Below are positions 1 to 7,013 of a stretch of DNA of 27,460 nt, piece after piece. A model generated the notes under the pieces. The model did not search any database, was not told where the DNA came from, and saw only the letters and a program-made list of their open reading frames with translations. The stretch is from positions 1-27,460 of IMG/VR virus record IMGVR_UViG_3300009684_000141; one strand, given 5' to 3'. Positions within the stretch are counted from its first letter, which is position 1. Each line of letters begins with the position of its first letter. Origin of the DNA: a virus. Made by a program: the position numbers and the translations under genes.

Positions 1-231
1 CGTCTTGCTACTGCTGCTGATATTGTTGCCGATCCTTCCGCTCCTAATGCATTTGTTAAAGGCATAATGGAAGAAGTTGATTGGTGGTACGATATTTCTA
101 AAGATAATTGGAAGGCAGTTCAAGTAGTTGAGCAGTCACAAACACAATTGAGATCGGCTTCTCTTTCTCAAATCACTGAGCAAAAGTTACAGATGTTTCA
201 AAGATTTGTAAATACCTTAGCTGAAAATTAA
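1..231 (+). CDS. 21: Prohead core protease gp21, C-terminal end (partial)
   Basis: The open frame runs in from the left edge and stops at TAA 229-231, giving the last 76 residues. It contains ADIVADPSAPNAFVKGI, matching the C-terminal region of T4 gp21 (T4 has VWGPSAPDAWV at this place). The protein lies directly upstream of the scaffold and major capsid genes, the T4 order 21-22-23. Gp21 is the serine-type maturation protease of the prohead. It cleaves scaffold, capsid and internal proteins after (L/I)xE. The catalytic part lies outside the window, so activity cannot be judged. The family call rests on this short motif plus synteny. Confidence 0.85.
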   Translation, partial: RLATAADIVADPSAPNAFVKGIMEEVDWWYDISKDNWKAVQVVEQSQTQLRSASLSQITEQKLQMFQRFVNTLAEN

Positions 232-237
232 CAAAAC

Positions 238-245
238 CATAAATA
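238..245 (+). promoter_or_regulatory. Candidate late promoter CATAAATA upstream of gene 22
   Basis: CATAAATA matches 7 of 8 bases of the T4 late promoter TATAAATA and lies 30 bases before the gene 22 start. It is in the short gap between 21 and 22. Recognition by gp55-RNA polymerase is inferred. Confidence 0.5.
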
Positions 246-275
246 GTAAGAAATTTTACCGATAGGAGTTAACAC

Positions 276-1460
276 ATGACTAAAAAGAGTTTGAAGGAAA
301 ACGAACAAATCAATGAATTTGATTCGTCAAGTGGTGTCTCGCATACTGCTGATCCTGTCGCAACTGGTTCACATAATCGTCCTGCCGATAAGTTCGAGGG
401 AGAAGCTGGCGGCGAAACCTATGAAATGACAACTAAGTCTGAAGTTCTAAATGCACTTATGCAAATGGGCGCTCAACTTGGTAAGGAAGAGCTAAAGGAT
501 ATTTTCAATCAAGTTGCATCTGCTCTTGGTGGTTCCGCTTCTCGTCCTGCCGATAAAACAACAGGCGAAACTGGTATGGTTTCATTGTCACCCAGTGATG
601 CAAAGCCTAGCACTGCCGATATGAAGTCCTCTCCTAATGGTGCAAATATGGCTGGTCCATATAAGGCACATGTTGCTGGCGTTCCTACTGGTAGAGGCGA
701 AATTGGACAATTACGTCTTTCTCCAACCTCTGCTATGTTCATGGCAAAAGAAGATGTCGCTGACATTTTTGGTGGCGATGATCTATCAGAAGAAATTAAA
801 GAAAAGGCAGCTATCGTTTTTGAAGCCGCTATTAACACCCGTTTAGTTACTGAAGTAGCTCGTTTAGAAGAAGCCTTCGAAGAAAAGCTACTTGAAGAAG
901 TCGAAGAAATCCGCACTGAACTTGTTGAAAACGTTGACAGATATTTGAACTACGCCGTTGTAGAATGGATTAATGAAAATTCTGTCGCTATTGATTCGAC
1001 TCTAAAGAATGAGATTGCTGAAGATTTTATCAATGGTTTAAAGGCTCTATTCGAAGATAATTATATTGATCTTCCTGAATCTAAAACTGATGTTGTAAAT
1101 GATATGATGGAACACATTGAAGAACTAGAAGCTAAGTTAAACGCAACAATTGACGAAAATATTGATCTAAAACTAGCTTTAGATGAGCAATCAGTTGTAG
1201 AGGCATTTGCCGATATCTCTGAAGGTTTAACAGTCAACCAAGCTGAAAAGCTTCGTGTTCTTTCTGAGAACATTACTTATACATCATCCGAAGATTTCTA
1301 CAAGAAAGTTTCTATTCTTAAGGAATCTTATTTCAATAAAAAGCCTGTTAATACTCTTACCGAAGAAGAAGATTTCCTAGCAGAAGATGTTAACACATCT
1401 GCTCCTACTGGAACTATGAATCATTATGTAAAAGCAATCTCAAATCAAGTCAAGAAATAA
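276..1460 (+). CDS. 22: Prohead core scaffolding protein gp22
   Basis: This is a 394-residue acidic, helix-rich protein starting at an ATG preceded by ATAGGAG. The N-terminal half (about residues 1-155) is low-complexity and holds two copies of a RPADK...GE motif. The C-terminal half carries the gp22 signature: a charged helical region rich in E (about 190-220), then YLNYAVVEWINENSVAI, FINGLKALFEDNYIDLPE and a coiled coil around IEELEAKLNATIDENIDLK. T4 gp22 has 269 residues, so this copy is longer, mainly at the N-terminus. Several LxE/IxE triplets could be gp21 cleavage sites. The scaffold assembles the prohead core inside the shell and is degraded during maturation. It lies between 21 and 23 and is probably a late gene. 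Confidence 0.93.
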   Translation: MTKKSLKENEQINEFDSSSGVSHTADPVATGSHNRPADKFEGEAGGETYEMTTKSEVLNALMQMGAQLGKEELKDIFNQVASALGGSASRPADKTTGETGMVSLSPSDAKPSTADMKSSPNGANMAGPYKAHVAGVPTGRGEIGQLRLSPTSAMFMAKEDVADIFGGDDLSEEIKEKAAIVFEAAINTRLVTEVARLEEAFEEKLLEEVEEIRTELVENVDRYLNYAVVEWINENSVAIDSTLKNEIAEDFINGLKALFEDNYIDLPESKTDVVNDMMEHIEELEAKLNATIDENIDLKLALDEQSVVEAFADISEGLTVNQAEKLRVLSENITYTSSEDFYKKVSILKESYFNKKPVNTLTEEEDFLAEDVNTSAPTGTMNHYVKAISNQVKK

Positions 1461-1465
1461 CTTAT

Positions 1466-1473
1466 TATAAATA
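1466..1473 (+). promoter_or_regulatory. Late promoter TATAAATA upstream of gene 23
   Basis: This is an exact match to the T4 late promoter octamer, 25 bases before the gene 23 start and just after the gene 22 stop. It lies in a small palindrome (CTTATT-ATA-AATAAG, 1461-1475). It is the strongest late-promoter candidate in the window and suits the most highly expressed virion gene. Confidence 0.8.
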
Positions 1474-1497
1474 AGATATCAACAAGGAGAACATAAA

Positions 1498-2832
1498 ATG
1501 TTTCTAAACGAAGAAATTCAAAACAAGTGGAGTCCAGTATTGGACCACCCTGAGCTTAACAAGATTGGCGACATTCATCGCCGTAGCGTTACTGCACAAC
1601 TATTGGAAAACACTGAACGTGCTATGCAAGAAAACGGTGGATATGCTCCACAGTCACTTCTTGAAACTTCAGGCGCTCTTCCTACCTCACTAACAGGCGG
1701 TTCATCTAACTACGATCCAGTTCTAATTTCACTAGTTCGTCGTGCTATGCCTAACCTAATTGCTTATGATATCTGCGGCGTTCAGCCTATGACTGGTCCT
1801 ACTGGTCTAATCTTTGCTCTACATCCTAAGTATGACGGTCAAGCTTCTGGCAACACTGAAGCCTTCTACAGCGAAGCTAACACTGGTCAGTCTTCATACG
1901 GTCAGGGTAACACCATGACAACCATTGGTGATTCAAACGTAGGTAACTACGCTTCGAACGCATCTATCGTTGTTTCTGGCAACTCACAGCTTTATAACTT
2001 CGCTGGTGGCACAGGTACTGCACAAGCCGAAGCTCTTGGATCAACCAGCAACGCCGACTTCCGTCAAATGTCATTCGCCATTGACAAGGTTCAAGTTACT
2101 GCTCGTTCACGCGCTCTAAAGGCTGAGTACACCATCGAACTAGCACAAGACCTAAAGGCTATTCACGGTCTAGACGCTGAAACAGAATTGTCAACAATTC
2201 TATCAGCCGAAATTCTTGCTGAAATCAACCGTGAAGTCATCCGTACCATTCAAGTAACTGCCGTTACTGGTGCTGCTGATACAACAACTGCTGGTACTTT
2301 CGATCTTGACATCGACTCAAACGGTCGTTGGTCAGTTGAGAAGTTCAAGGGTCTTATGTTCCAAGTTGAGCGTGAAGCCAACCAAATCGCCAAGCAAACA
2401 AGACGTGGTAAGGGTAACATCATCATCTGTTCGTCAGATGTTGCTTCTGCTCTTCAAATGGCTGGCGTTCTTGATTACGCTCCTGCTCTAAACTCAAACA
2501 ACCTACAAGTTGATGACACTGGCAATACCTTCGCTGGTATTCTAAATGGTCGTATTCGCGTTTATATCGATCCTTATTCTTCAGGTCATTATATGGTTGT
2601 TGGCTACAAGGGTTCTTCATCCTTTGACGCAGGTCTATTCTACTGTCCTTACGTTCCTCTACAAATGGTCCGCGCTGTTGGTCAAGACACCTTCCAGCCT
2701 AAGATCGGCTTCAAGACACGTTATGGTATCGTTGCTAACCCCTTCAATAAGGGCGCTACAATGTCAGACGGTACACTAGTTCAAAATACAAACCAGTATT
2801 ATCGTCGGGTACTTATTAATAATATTCTTTAA
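1498..2832 (+). CDS. 23: Major capsid protein gp23
   Basis: The 444-residue protein is the shell subunit of a T4-type head. The start ATG has AAGGAGA 9 bases upstream. Recognisable blocks are SVTAQLLENTE (about 30-40), RRAMPNLIAYDICGVQPM (about 81-98), KAEYTIELAQDLKAIHG (about 203-219), ILAEINREVI, the VYIDPYSSGHYMVVGYKG block and KIGFKTRYGI near the end. T4 gp23 has 521 residues, so this is the shorter form seen in non-enteric T4-likes. No separate gp24 vertex gene follows. Gp21 would remove an N-terminal propeptide. LLE at about residues 55-57 (followed by T) is a possible site, but I cannot fix it. Third codon positions are richer in C than in neighbouring genes, as expected for a very highly expressed gene. 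Confidence 0.97.
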   Translation: MFLNEEIQNKWSPVLDHPELNKIGDIHRRSVTAQLLENTERAMQENGGYAPQSLLETSGALPTSLTGGSSNYDPVLISLVRRAMPNLIAYDICGVQPMTGPTGLIFALHPKYDGQASGNTEAFYSEANTGQSSYGQGNTMTTIGDSNVGNYASNASIVVSGNSQLYNFAGGTGTAQAEALGSTSNADFRQMSFAIDKVQVTARSRALKAEYTIELAQDLKAIHGLDAETELSTILSAEILAEINREVIRTIQVTAVTGAADTTTAGTFDLDIDSNGRWSVEKFKGLMFQVEREANQIAKQTRRGKGNIIICSSDVASALQMAGVLDYAPALNSNNLQVDDTGNTFAGILNGRIRVYIDPYSSGHYMVVGYKGSSSFDAGLFYCPYVPLQMVRAVGQDTFQPKIGFKTRYGIVANPFNKGATMSDGTLVQNTNQYYRRVLINNIL

Positions 2833-2858
2833 TTTGAACTTTTTCTAATCTAAGACTA

Positions 2859-2866
2859 CTAAATAC
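2859..2866 (+). promoter_or_regulatory. Candidate late promoter CTAAATAC overlapping a terminator arm
   Basis: CTAAATA is the late-promoter variant described in T4-like cyanophages. This copy overlaps the 5' arm of the hairpin at 2862-2889. A transcript starting a few bases downstream would lack that arm and could escape the terminator. Function is inferred. Confidence 0.35.
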
Positions 2867-2894
2867 TCCTGTAGAAATGCAGGAGTATTTTTTT
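2862..2894 (+). terminator. Rho-independent terminator after gene 23
   Basis: A perfect 10-bp stem AATACTCCTG/CAGGAGTATT (2862-2871 and 2880-2889) with an 8-base loop is followed by a T run to 2894. It lies 30 bases after the capsid gene stop. Confidence 0.88.
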
Positions 2895-2945
2895 ATGTCT
2901 AAAAACACAGCAACATCTGGTTTTGTTTATATTTGGTATGCTTGA
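2895..2945 (+). pseudogene. Relic of a GIY-YIG homing endonuclease (N-terminus only)
   Basis: A 16-codon reading frame starts at ATG 2895, right after the terminator T run, and ends at TGA 2943. It encodes MSKNTATSGFVYIWYA. The SGFVYIWY stretch is the N-terminal GIY-type motif of phage GIY-YIG endonucleases, which usually continues into a YIG(S/C)HWG segment. That continuation is absent here in any frame. T4 carries the GIY-YIG endonuclease segD next to gene 23, so the location fits. The remainder has been deleted and replaced by the hairpin-rich leader of the next gene. Too short to have endonuclease activity. Confidence 0.6.
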
Positions 2946-2954
2946 TTTTTTTGT

Positions 2955-2990
2955 CTTCTAAATAGAAGGTCTAGAAAGTATTACTAGACC
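2955..2990 (+). promoter_or_regulatory. Late promoter candidate within hairpins upstream of the tail-tube gene
   Basis: CTAAATAG (2958-2965) sits in the palindrome CTTCT-AAAT-AGAAG (2955-2968). It is directly followed by a second hairpin, GGTCTAG/CTAGACC (2968-2974 and 2984-2990, 9-base loop). A transcript from this promoter would begin with this hairpin and then meet the terminator at 3021-3063. Confidence 0.45.
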
Positions 2991-3020
2991 AATAATAATA
3001 AAAAAATATATACCAACTTT

Positions 3021-3063
3021 ATGGGGGCTGAGAAAGCTAGACAAAACTCAGCCCCCATTTTTT
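3021..3063 (+). terminator. Strong intrinsic terminator or attenuator abutting the ribosome binding site of the next gene
   Basis: A perfect 12-bp GC-rich stem ATGGGGGCTGAG/CTCAGCCCCCAT (3021-3032 and 3047-3058) has a 14-base loop and a run of six T. The Shine-Dalgarno AGGAG of the next gene begins at 3064, one base beyond the T run. No promoter can fit between this hairpin and that gene, so the gene must be expressed by readthrough, anti-termination or RNA processing. Confidence 0.85.
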
Positions 3064-3074
3064 AGGAGAAAACA

Positions 3075-3596
3075 ATGGCTGCGTTGAGTAATAATCCTAC
3101 AAACAAAAACTTTCTGTCCCCAACAGCGTTTAAGTTTGAGATCGCACGTATGCCAACTTTTACCTACTTTGTTCAATCCGTACAGTTTCCAGAACTAAAC
3201 TTAGGATACACAGATTTAAATACTCCCTTCAATAGACTATCAGTTGAAGGCGATCATACTAAGTTTGGTAATCTTAATATTACATTTAAACTAGATGAAG
3301 ATATGTATTCGTATCTTGAAATTTTTGACTGGATGACAGGCGTAGGTAAGCCTCGTAGTTTTGATCAATATGCAAATTTAAAATATCAAGAAGCTGGAAC
3401 TGGAAAAGGTCTTTATTCAGAAGGACAATTGACATTCCTAACTAACTCTAAAAATCCTAATATAAATATAACATTCGCTGATATGTATCCTATCAATCTA
3501 GGTAATTTTAGAATGGATTCTACAGTTGATGATGTGAACTATGTAACCGCTGATGTCACGTTTAACTTCTTTGATTACGTGTACTCTAGAATATAA
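3075..3596 (+). CDS. Tail-tube-fold protein (gp19-like)
   Basis: This 173-residue protein starts at an ATG with AGGAGAA 7 bases upstream. It shows the beta-rich pattern of the T4 gp19 tail-tube family: FKFEIARMPTFTYFVQSV near residues 19-36, then RLSVEGDHTKFGNLNITFKL, YLEIFDWMTG, and a C-terminal ITFADMYPINLG...NYVTADVTFNFFDY block. T4 gp19 has 163 residues. In T4 gene 19 lies beside the sheath gene 18. Here the gene follows 23 and precedes uvsY, so it may be a paralogue (tail completion or baseplate tube member) rather than the main tube subunit. The fold assignment is firmer than the exact role. Its leader carries the hairpin/terminator structure described separately. Confidence 0.78.
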   Translation: MAALSNNPTNKNFLSPTAFKFEIARMPTFTYFVQSVQFPELNLGYTDLNTPFNRLSVEGDHTKFGNLNITFKLDEDMYSYLEIFDWMTGVGKPRSFDQYANLKYQEAGTGKGLYSEGQLTFLTNSKNPNINITFADMYPINLGNFRMDSTVDDVNYVTADVTFNFFDYVYSRI

Positions 3597-3610
3597 CATA
3601 AGGATTTGTG

Positions 3611-4045
3611 ATGAAAATTGAAGAAATATTTTCTCTTTGGAATGATGACAGTAAAATAAATAGCCTAGAAGTAGGACAAGAAGCACTAAATATCTCAAAA
3701 ATACACAACAAATATATTCAGGTGTTCACAGAAGAACGCCTTCTTTTGATGCGCCTAGAAAGTGAATATAAAAAATTATACAAAAATATTCATGAATACT
3801 ATTCTGGAACGTTAGACGATGAAACACGAATTGAACTTGGTCTTGAGCCAAATCAAAAGCTAATCTTAAAAGCTGATGTATCGATGCATATCGAAGCAGA
3901 TGATTTAATCATATCCAAGTGCTTAAAAATTGGTATGCAAAAAGAAAAGCTACAACTTTTAGATTCAATAATCAAGACAATATCAAACAGAGGATTTCAG
4001 ATCAAGTCCTATATTGATTATCAGAAGTTCTTGAACGGGGAATAA
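3611..4045 (+). CDS. uvsY: Recombination mediator UvsY
   Basis: The 144-residue protein has the UvsY pattern: KIHNKYIQVFTEERLLLMRLE, KKLYKNIHEYYSG, an ADVSMHIEADDLI block and the C-terminal IKTISNRGFQIKSYIDYQKF. T4 UvsY (137 residues) ends with the equivalent IKSRGFAIKHIQDMRAF. UvsY loads the UvsX recombinase onto ssDNA coated with gp32. I chose ATG 3611 because AAGG lies at a normal distance. A GTG codon directly before it (3608) is a less likely start. Next to uvsW, as in T4. Confidence 0.92.
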   Translation: MKIEEIFSLWNDDSKINSLEVGQEALNISKIHNKYIQVFTEERLLLMRLESEYKKLYKNIHEYYSGTLDDETRIELGLEPNQKLILKADVSMHIEADDLIISKCLKIGMQKEKLQLLDSIIKTISNRGFQIKSYIDYQKFLNGE

Positions 4046-4046
4046 C

Positions 4047-5489
4047 GTGGCAGATATTATCATCCATAAAATATCAGAGGTATATGTTAAAGTAATCTGC
4101 GATGGCGGTATTGCTTATCAAATGTCTGAACATTTTACATTTATGATACCAAACGCTAAGTTTCACCCAAAAGTAAAAGCTAAGGTATGGGATGGTAAGA
4201 TTAGATTATTCAATCTCGGTAACAGAACAATTTATACTGGTCTTGTGCCTAAGATCGAAGAATGGGCAAAGAACAACGAATATACAATAGAATACTCTGG
4301 AGACTTTGGTAACAAAGAATTTTCAGTAAAAGAAGCTAGCGATTATATCAAAAAGCTAAACCCAACTATGACACCACACGAACATCAGATTAAAGCATTC
4401 ATTCATTGTGTTCGTAATCAAAAAGCTGTACTGATTTCTCCTACTGCTTCTGGCAAATCATTCATCATTTATATGCTAACTAGGTATTTTGATAGGAAGA
4501 CACTTATCATTGTTCCTACTACTGCTCTAGTAAAACAAATGTCAACAGACTTTTTGGAATATGGCTATGACGAACCTATTCACCAAATTATGTCTGGAAA
4601 AGAAAAACAAACTGATGAACTTGTAACCGTATCAACATGGCAGTCAATCTATAAGATGCCAAAAGAATGGTTCGATCAATATGAGATGGTTGTGGTCGAT
4701 GAAACTCACCATGCTAAATCTAAATCGTTTGTTGATATTTTATCTAAAATGACAAAGTGCAAATACAGGTTTGGTCTTACTGGAACTTTGGATGGAATTG
4801 AAGTTAACGAACTTGTTCTAGAGGGACTTCTTGGACCTGTCAAGAGGGTTATAAAAACATCAGAGTTGATGGAAAAGAACTTAGTGTCTAAGCTAAACAT
4901 TAAGTCTCTTATACTCAGATATCCAGATGAAATATGCAAGCTAAATAAGAATATGCTATACAAAGATGAAATTCATTTTCTAGTTACAAACGCAAAAAGA
5001 AATATATTCATCAGAAATCTAGCACTGTCTCTTACAAGTAACACTCTTGTATTATATCAGTTTGTTGAAAAACACGGTAAGCCACTATACGAAGATATTG
5101 CTAAGGCTGCTCCAAATAGAAAAGTATTTTTCATATCTGGTGATATTGATGCTGATGTTAGAGAAGAAGTTAGACGAATCACTGAGACCCAAACTGATGC
5201 TATCATTGTAGCTAGTTATGGTACATTTTCAACAGGTACTAATATTAAGAACCTAAATAATATTATATTCGCTTCTCCTAGTAAATCTAAAATTAGAACA
5301 TTACAATCTATTGGTCGTGGTCTAAGATTATTCGAAGGTAAAGCTACTGCTACTCTTTATGATATAGCCGATGATATGTCTTGGAAAACTCACAAGAACC
5401 ATACGCTAAATCATTTACAAGAACGTCTTAAGATATATGCTGCTGAAAACTTTGATTATAAAATTTATAGGATAAATATAGACCAATGA
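4047..5489 (+). CDS. uvsW: UvsW superfamily-2 helicase
   Basis: The 480-residue protein starts at GTG 4047, preceded by CGGGGA. It shows SF2 helicase motifs in order: Walker A SPTASGKS (131-138), DETH box (218-221), motif III GLTGTLD (243-249) and motif VI QSIGRGLR (420-427). The N-terminal 100 residues, including FHPKVKAKVWDGKIRLF, correspond to the UvsW DNA-recognition domain. T4 UvsW unwinds R-loops and branched recombination intermediates, shutting off origin-dependent replication late in infection. It follows uvsY by one base, so the two are probably co-translated, and it overlaps the next gene by four bases. Confidence 0.95.
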   Translation: MADIIIHKISEVYVKVICDGGIAYQMSEHFTFMIPNAKFHPKVKAKVWDGKIRLFNLGNRTIYTGLVPKIEEWAKNNEYTIEYSGDFGNKEFSVKEASDYIKKLNPTMTPHEHQIKAFIHCVRNQKAVLISPTASGKSFIIYMLTRYFDRKTLIIVPTTALVKQMSTDFLEYGYDEPIHQIMSGKEKQTDELVTVSTWQSIYKMPKEWFDQYEMVVVDETHHAKSKSFVDILSKMTKCKYRFGLTGTLDGIEVNELVLEGLLGPVKRVIKTSELMEKNLVSKLNIKSLILRYPDEICKLNKNMLYKDEIHFLVTNAKRNIFIRNLALSLTSNTLVLYQFVEKHGKPLYEDIAKAAPNRKVFFISGDIDADVREEVRRITETQTDAIIVASYGTFSTGTNIKNLNNIIFASPSKSKIRTLQSIGRGLRLFEGKATATLYDIADDMSWKTHKNHTLNHLQERLKIYAAENFDYKIYRINIDQ

Positions 5490-5869
5490 CAAATTCTGAA
5501 TATCTTGTAATTAAAATTAATGAATCAACTCTTATCGGTGAAAAGATAACATCTACATATTCTGATTCTGAAGTAAACATTAAGAATGTATATGAAATCT
5601 TAGCAGATGAACGAGATGATAAAGTTTACTACTATATGGTTCCTTGGTTTGTTCTGTTTGAGGATCAAACTGTCTTGTTCAATAAGAAACATGTTATCTG
5701 CGAATCATTACCTACTGATCAACTTATTAAGATGTATCTAGAAACAATCAATAAGTATAAGTTGAAGTACAAGGACAAGGATCAGTTTCATGCAGATGAA
5801 CTTGATCTAGACGAACTAGATATAATGGATGACAGCTATGATAAGATTGATAAGTCACGATTGAATTAA
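5486..5869 (+). CDS. Conserved small phage protein, possibly LSm-like
   Basis: This 127-residue protein overlaps the uvsW stop by four bases (ATGA). The first 85 residues look like a small beta-barrel: an N-terminal YLVIKINESTLIGEKI strand pair, YYYMVPWFVLFEDQTVLFNKKHVI, then a short helix. This resembles the Sm/LSm-like proteins of T4-type phages that start with a 'set/vary a value' beta pattern and end in a beta-strand with VI. The last 40 residues are very acidic (DELDLDELDIMDD). No function can be assigned from sequence. The position at the end of the uvsY-uvsW operon suggests a helper role in recombination or RNA metabolism. Confidence 0.6.
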   Translation: MTNSEYLVIKINESTLIGEKITSTYSDSEVNIKNVYEILADERDDKVYYYMVPWFVLFEDQTVLFNKKHVICESLPTDQLIKMYLETINKYKLKYKDKDQFHADELDLDELDIMDDSYDKIDKSRLN

Positions 5870-5981
5870 TAGTTATTTAATTAGTGATTCTCAACGACAA
5901 CATCCTATTATAACACCCTTAAAATCATATGTCAAGCGAAATCGTACAACATTACAAATTATTAATGTTTGAAAATAGTGC

Positions 5982-6010
5982 TTGACAAACACCAAAGATA
6001 GTGATATGAT
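5982..6010 (+). promoter_or_regulatory. Sigma70-type promoter for the gp55-47-46 block
   Basis: TTGACA (5982-5987), a 17-base spacer and TATGAT (6005-6010) with an extended -10 TG. The -10 and start region form an inverted repeat TATGATC-TGTGT-GATCATA (6005-6023) that could be an operator. It is the first gene start after a 170-base gap (5870-6039) in which I see nothing else. Confidence 0.85.
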
Positions 6011-6039
6011 CTGTGTGATCATAGATGGAGTAATTGATT

Positions 6040-6639
6040 ATGACTGAGAAAAGAAAACCAATATACTATGTGGAGAATAAGCGATTTCTTCAGGCTATGA
6101 TTGTGTATTTGAATGCATGTAAAGCTGCTGAAGCAGAGGGAGTTCAGCTTCCAAAAATTCCAGACTACATCGGAGAATGCATCTTTAAGATTGCACAGGG
6201 ACTATCCCACAAAGGTAACTTCATCAATTACTCATATCGAGAAGAGATGATCGGTGATGGTATCGAAAGTTGTGTAAAGTACATTCGTAGTTTCAATCCA
6301 GAGAAATCTTCCAATCCGTTTGCTTACTTCACTCAGATTTTATATAACGCTTACATTCACCGAATTCAAAAGGAAAAGAAGCAGCAATATATAAAGTACA
6401 AGAGCATGGAGCGTCATATCATTCACGACATGCAAGGCGATGATTATGAGTTCTACACTCAGCAAACGGACAACACAGATGCTATCAATAATGTTATTAT
6501 TTCTTTTGAGGCGTCTTTGGAAAAAAAGAAAAACAATATTAAAAAAGGATTAGAACTATTTGTTTCTGAGGAGGAAATTGAAGATGTACGAGACATTACC
6601 ACCGATCATCCAGCAATGGATACACAACTTGATGAATGA
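6040..6639 (+). CDS. 55: Late sigma factor gp55
   Basis: The 199-residue protein is the T4-family sigma factor for late transcription (T4 gp55 has 185 residues). ATG 6040 is chosen over an upstream TTG (6034) because TGGAG lies 10 bases before it. The recognisable part is the sigma region-2-like segment: IPDYIGECIFKIAQGLS, then EEMIGDGIESCVKYIRSFNPEKSS and NPFAYFTQILYNAYIHRIQKEKKQ. Gp55 redirects host RNA polymerase to TATAAATA-type promoters and in T4 contacts the clamp gp45 through a hydrophobic C-terminal motif. Here the C-terminus ends DHPAMDTQLDE with no obvious match to that motif, so the clamp contact may be different. Its own promoter is of host type, fitting middle/early expression. 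Confidence 0.92.
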   Translation: MTEKRKPIYYVENKRFLQAMIVYLNACKAAEAEGVQLPKIPDYIGECIFKIAQGLSHKGNFINYSYREEMIGDGIESCVKYIRSFNPEKSSNPFAYFTQILYNAYIHRIQKEKKQQYIKYKSMERHIIHDMQGDDYEFYTQQTDNTDAINNVIISFEASLEKKKNNIKKGLELFVSEEEIEDVRDITTDHPAMDTQLDE

Positions 6640-6748
6640 AAAAAATAATAATATCAGATATAATCATTATCGCCAGCTTATCAATGTCAAGGAAGAAATT
6701 GATAAGGCAATCAAAGAACATGAAAAGAACCTATTGAACGTAAGATGA
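6584..6748 (+). CDS. Small 54-residue protein overlapping gp55
   Basis: ATG 6584 has an excellent Shine-Dalgarno GAGGAGG (6568-6574) 9 bases upstream, inside the gp55 coding region, and overlaps gp55 by 56 bases in another frame. The product begins MYETLPPIIQQWIHNLMNE and continues with a helical, charged segment (NVKEEIDKAIKEHEKNLL). I do not recognise the family. Linked translation with gp55 suggests a partner of the late transcription machinery. A short analogue of the T4 co-activator gp33 is one possibility, but T4 gp33 is about twice as long and I see no specific motif. Confidence 0.6.
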   Translation: MYETLPPIIQQWIHNLMNEKNNNIRYNHYRQLINVKEEIDKAIKEHEKNLLNVR

Positions 6749-6936
6749 AAATAGCTATTTTAGAATATTGTGTATACCATACAAAATATATTGGTGACAA
6801 AATGCCAAACAATTATGTTGGCTCCTCATCTGTACATAAAGTTGAATGCGGGTATAAAGGATCAGTAAAATCAAAAAAATGGAAAAAAATATGGGAACTG
6901 GTATATCAAAACATCTCTATAAAAAGTATTATATAA
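6745..6936 (+). pseudogene. Truncated homing-endonuclease-like protein
   Basis: The 63-residue frame starts in an ATGA overlap with the previous stop. It contains KYIGDKMPNNYVGSSSV followed by GYKGSVKSKKWKKIW, the N-terminal block of phage mobile endonucleases of the YIG..S type. These proteins usually run well over 100 residues with a nuclease/DNA-binding remainder. Here the similarity ends after the KKWKKIW segment and the frame stops 18 codons later, after a run of seven A (6882-6888). The rest of an endonuclease is not found downstream, so this is most likely a decayed insertion between gp55 and gp47. It could also be a frameshifted pair with the ORF at 6891. Confidence 0.5.
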
Positions 6937-7013
6937 AAGGAATTAACCCTAATGAACGCATTGGTAAAAATGGACCAGCGCCTAATGAAAAGAAAGGAGG
7001 TTATCGCTTATGA
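6891..7013 (+). CDS. Short ORF translationally coupled to gp47 (fragment or small gene)
   Basis: A 40-residue frame beginning MGTGISKHLYKKYYIKGINP and ending in GGYRL stops at TGA 7011-7013, overlapping the gp47 start by ATGA. Such a stop/start overlap and the perfect Shine-Dalgarno inside its last codons suggest a real gene end. The ATG at 6891 has no Shine-Dalgarno in front, so the true 5' part may be the frame at 6745, joined by a frame change in the A7 run. I do not recognise the family. Confidence 0.35.
   Translation: MGTGISKHLYKKYYIKGINPNERIGKNGPAPNEKKGGYRL

Noticed and set aside
509-916. 135-residue minus-strand open frame
   Set aside because: It lies fully inside gene 22, is Ser-rich and low-complexity, and has no ribosome binding site. 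It is a shadow of the scaffold codons.
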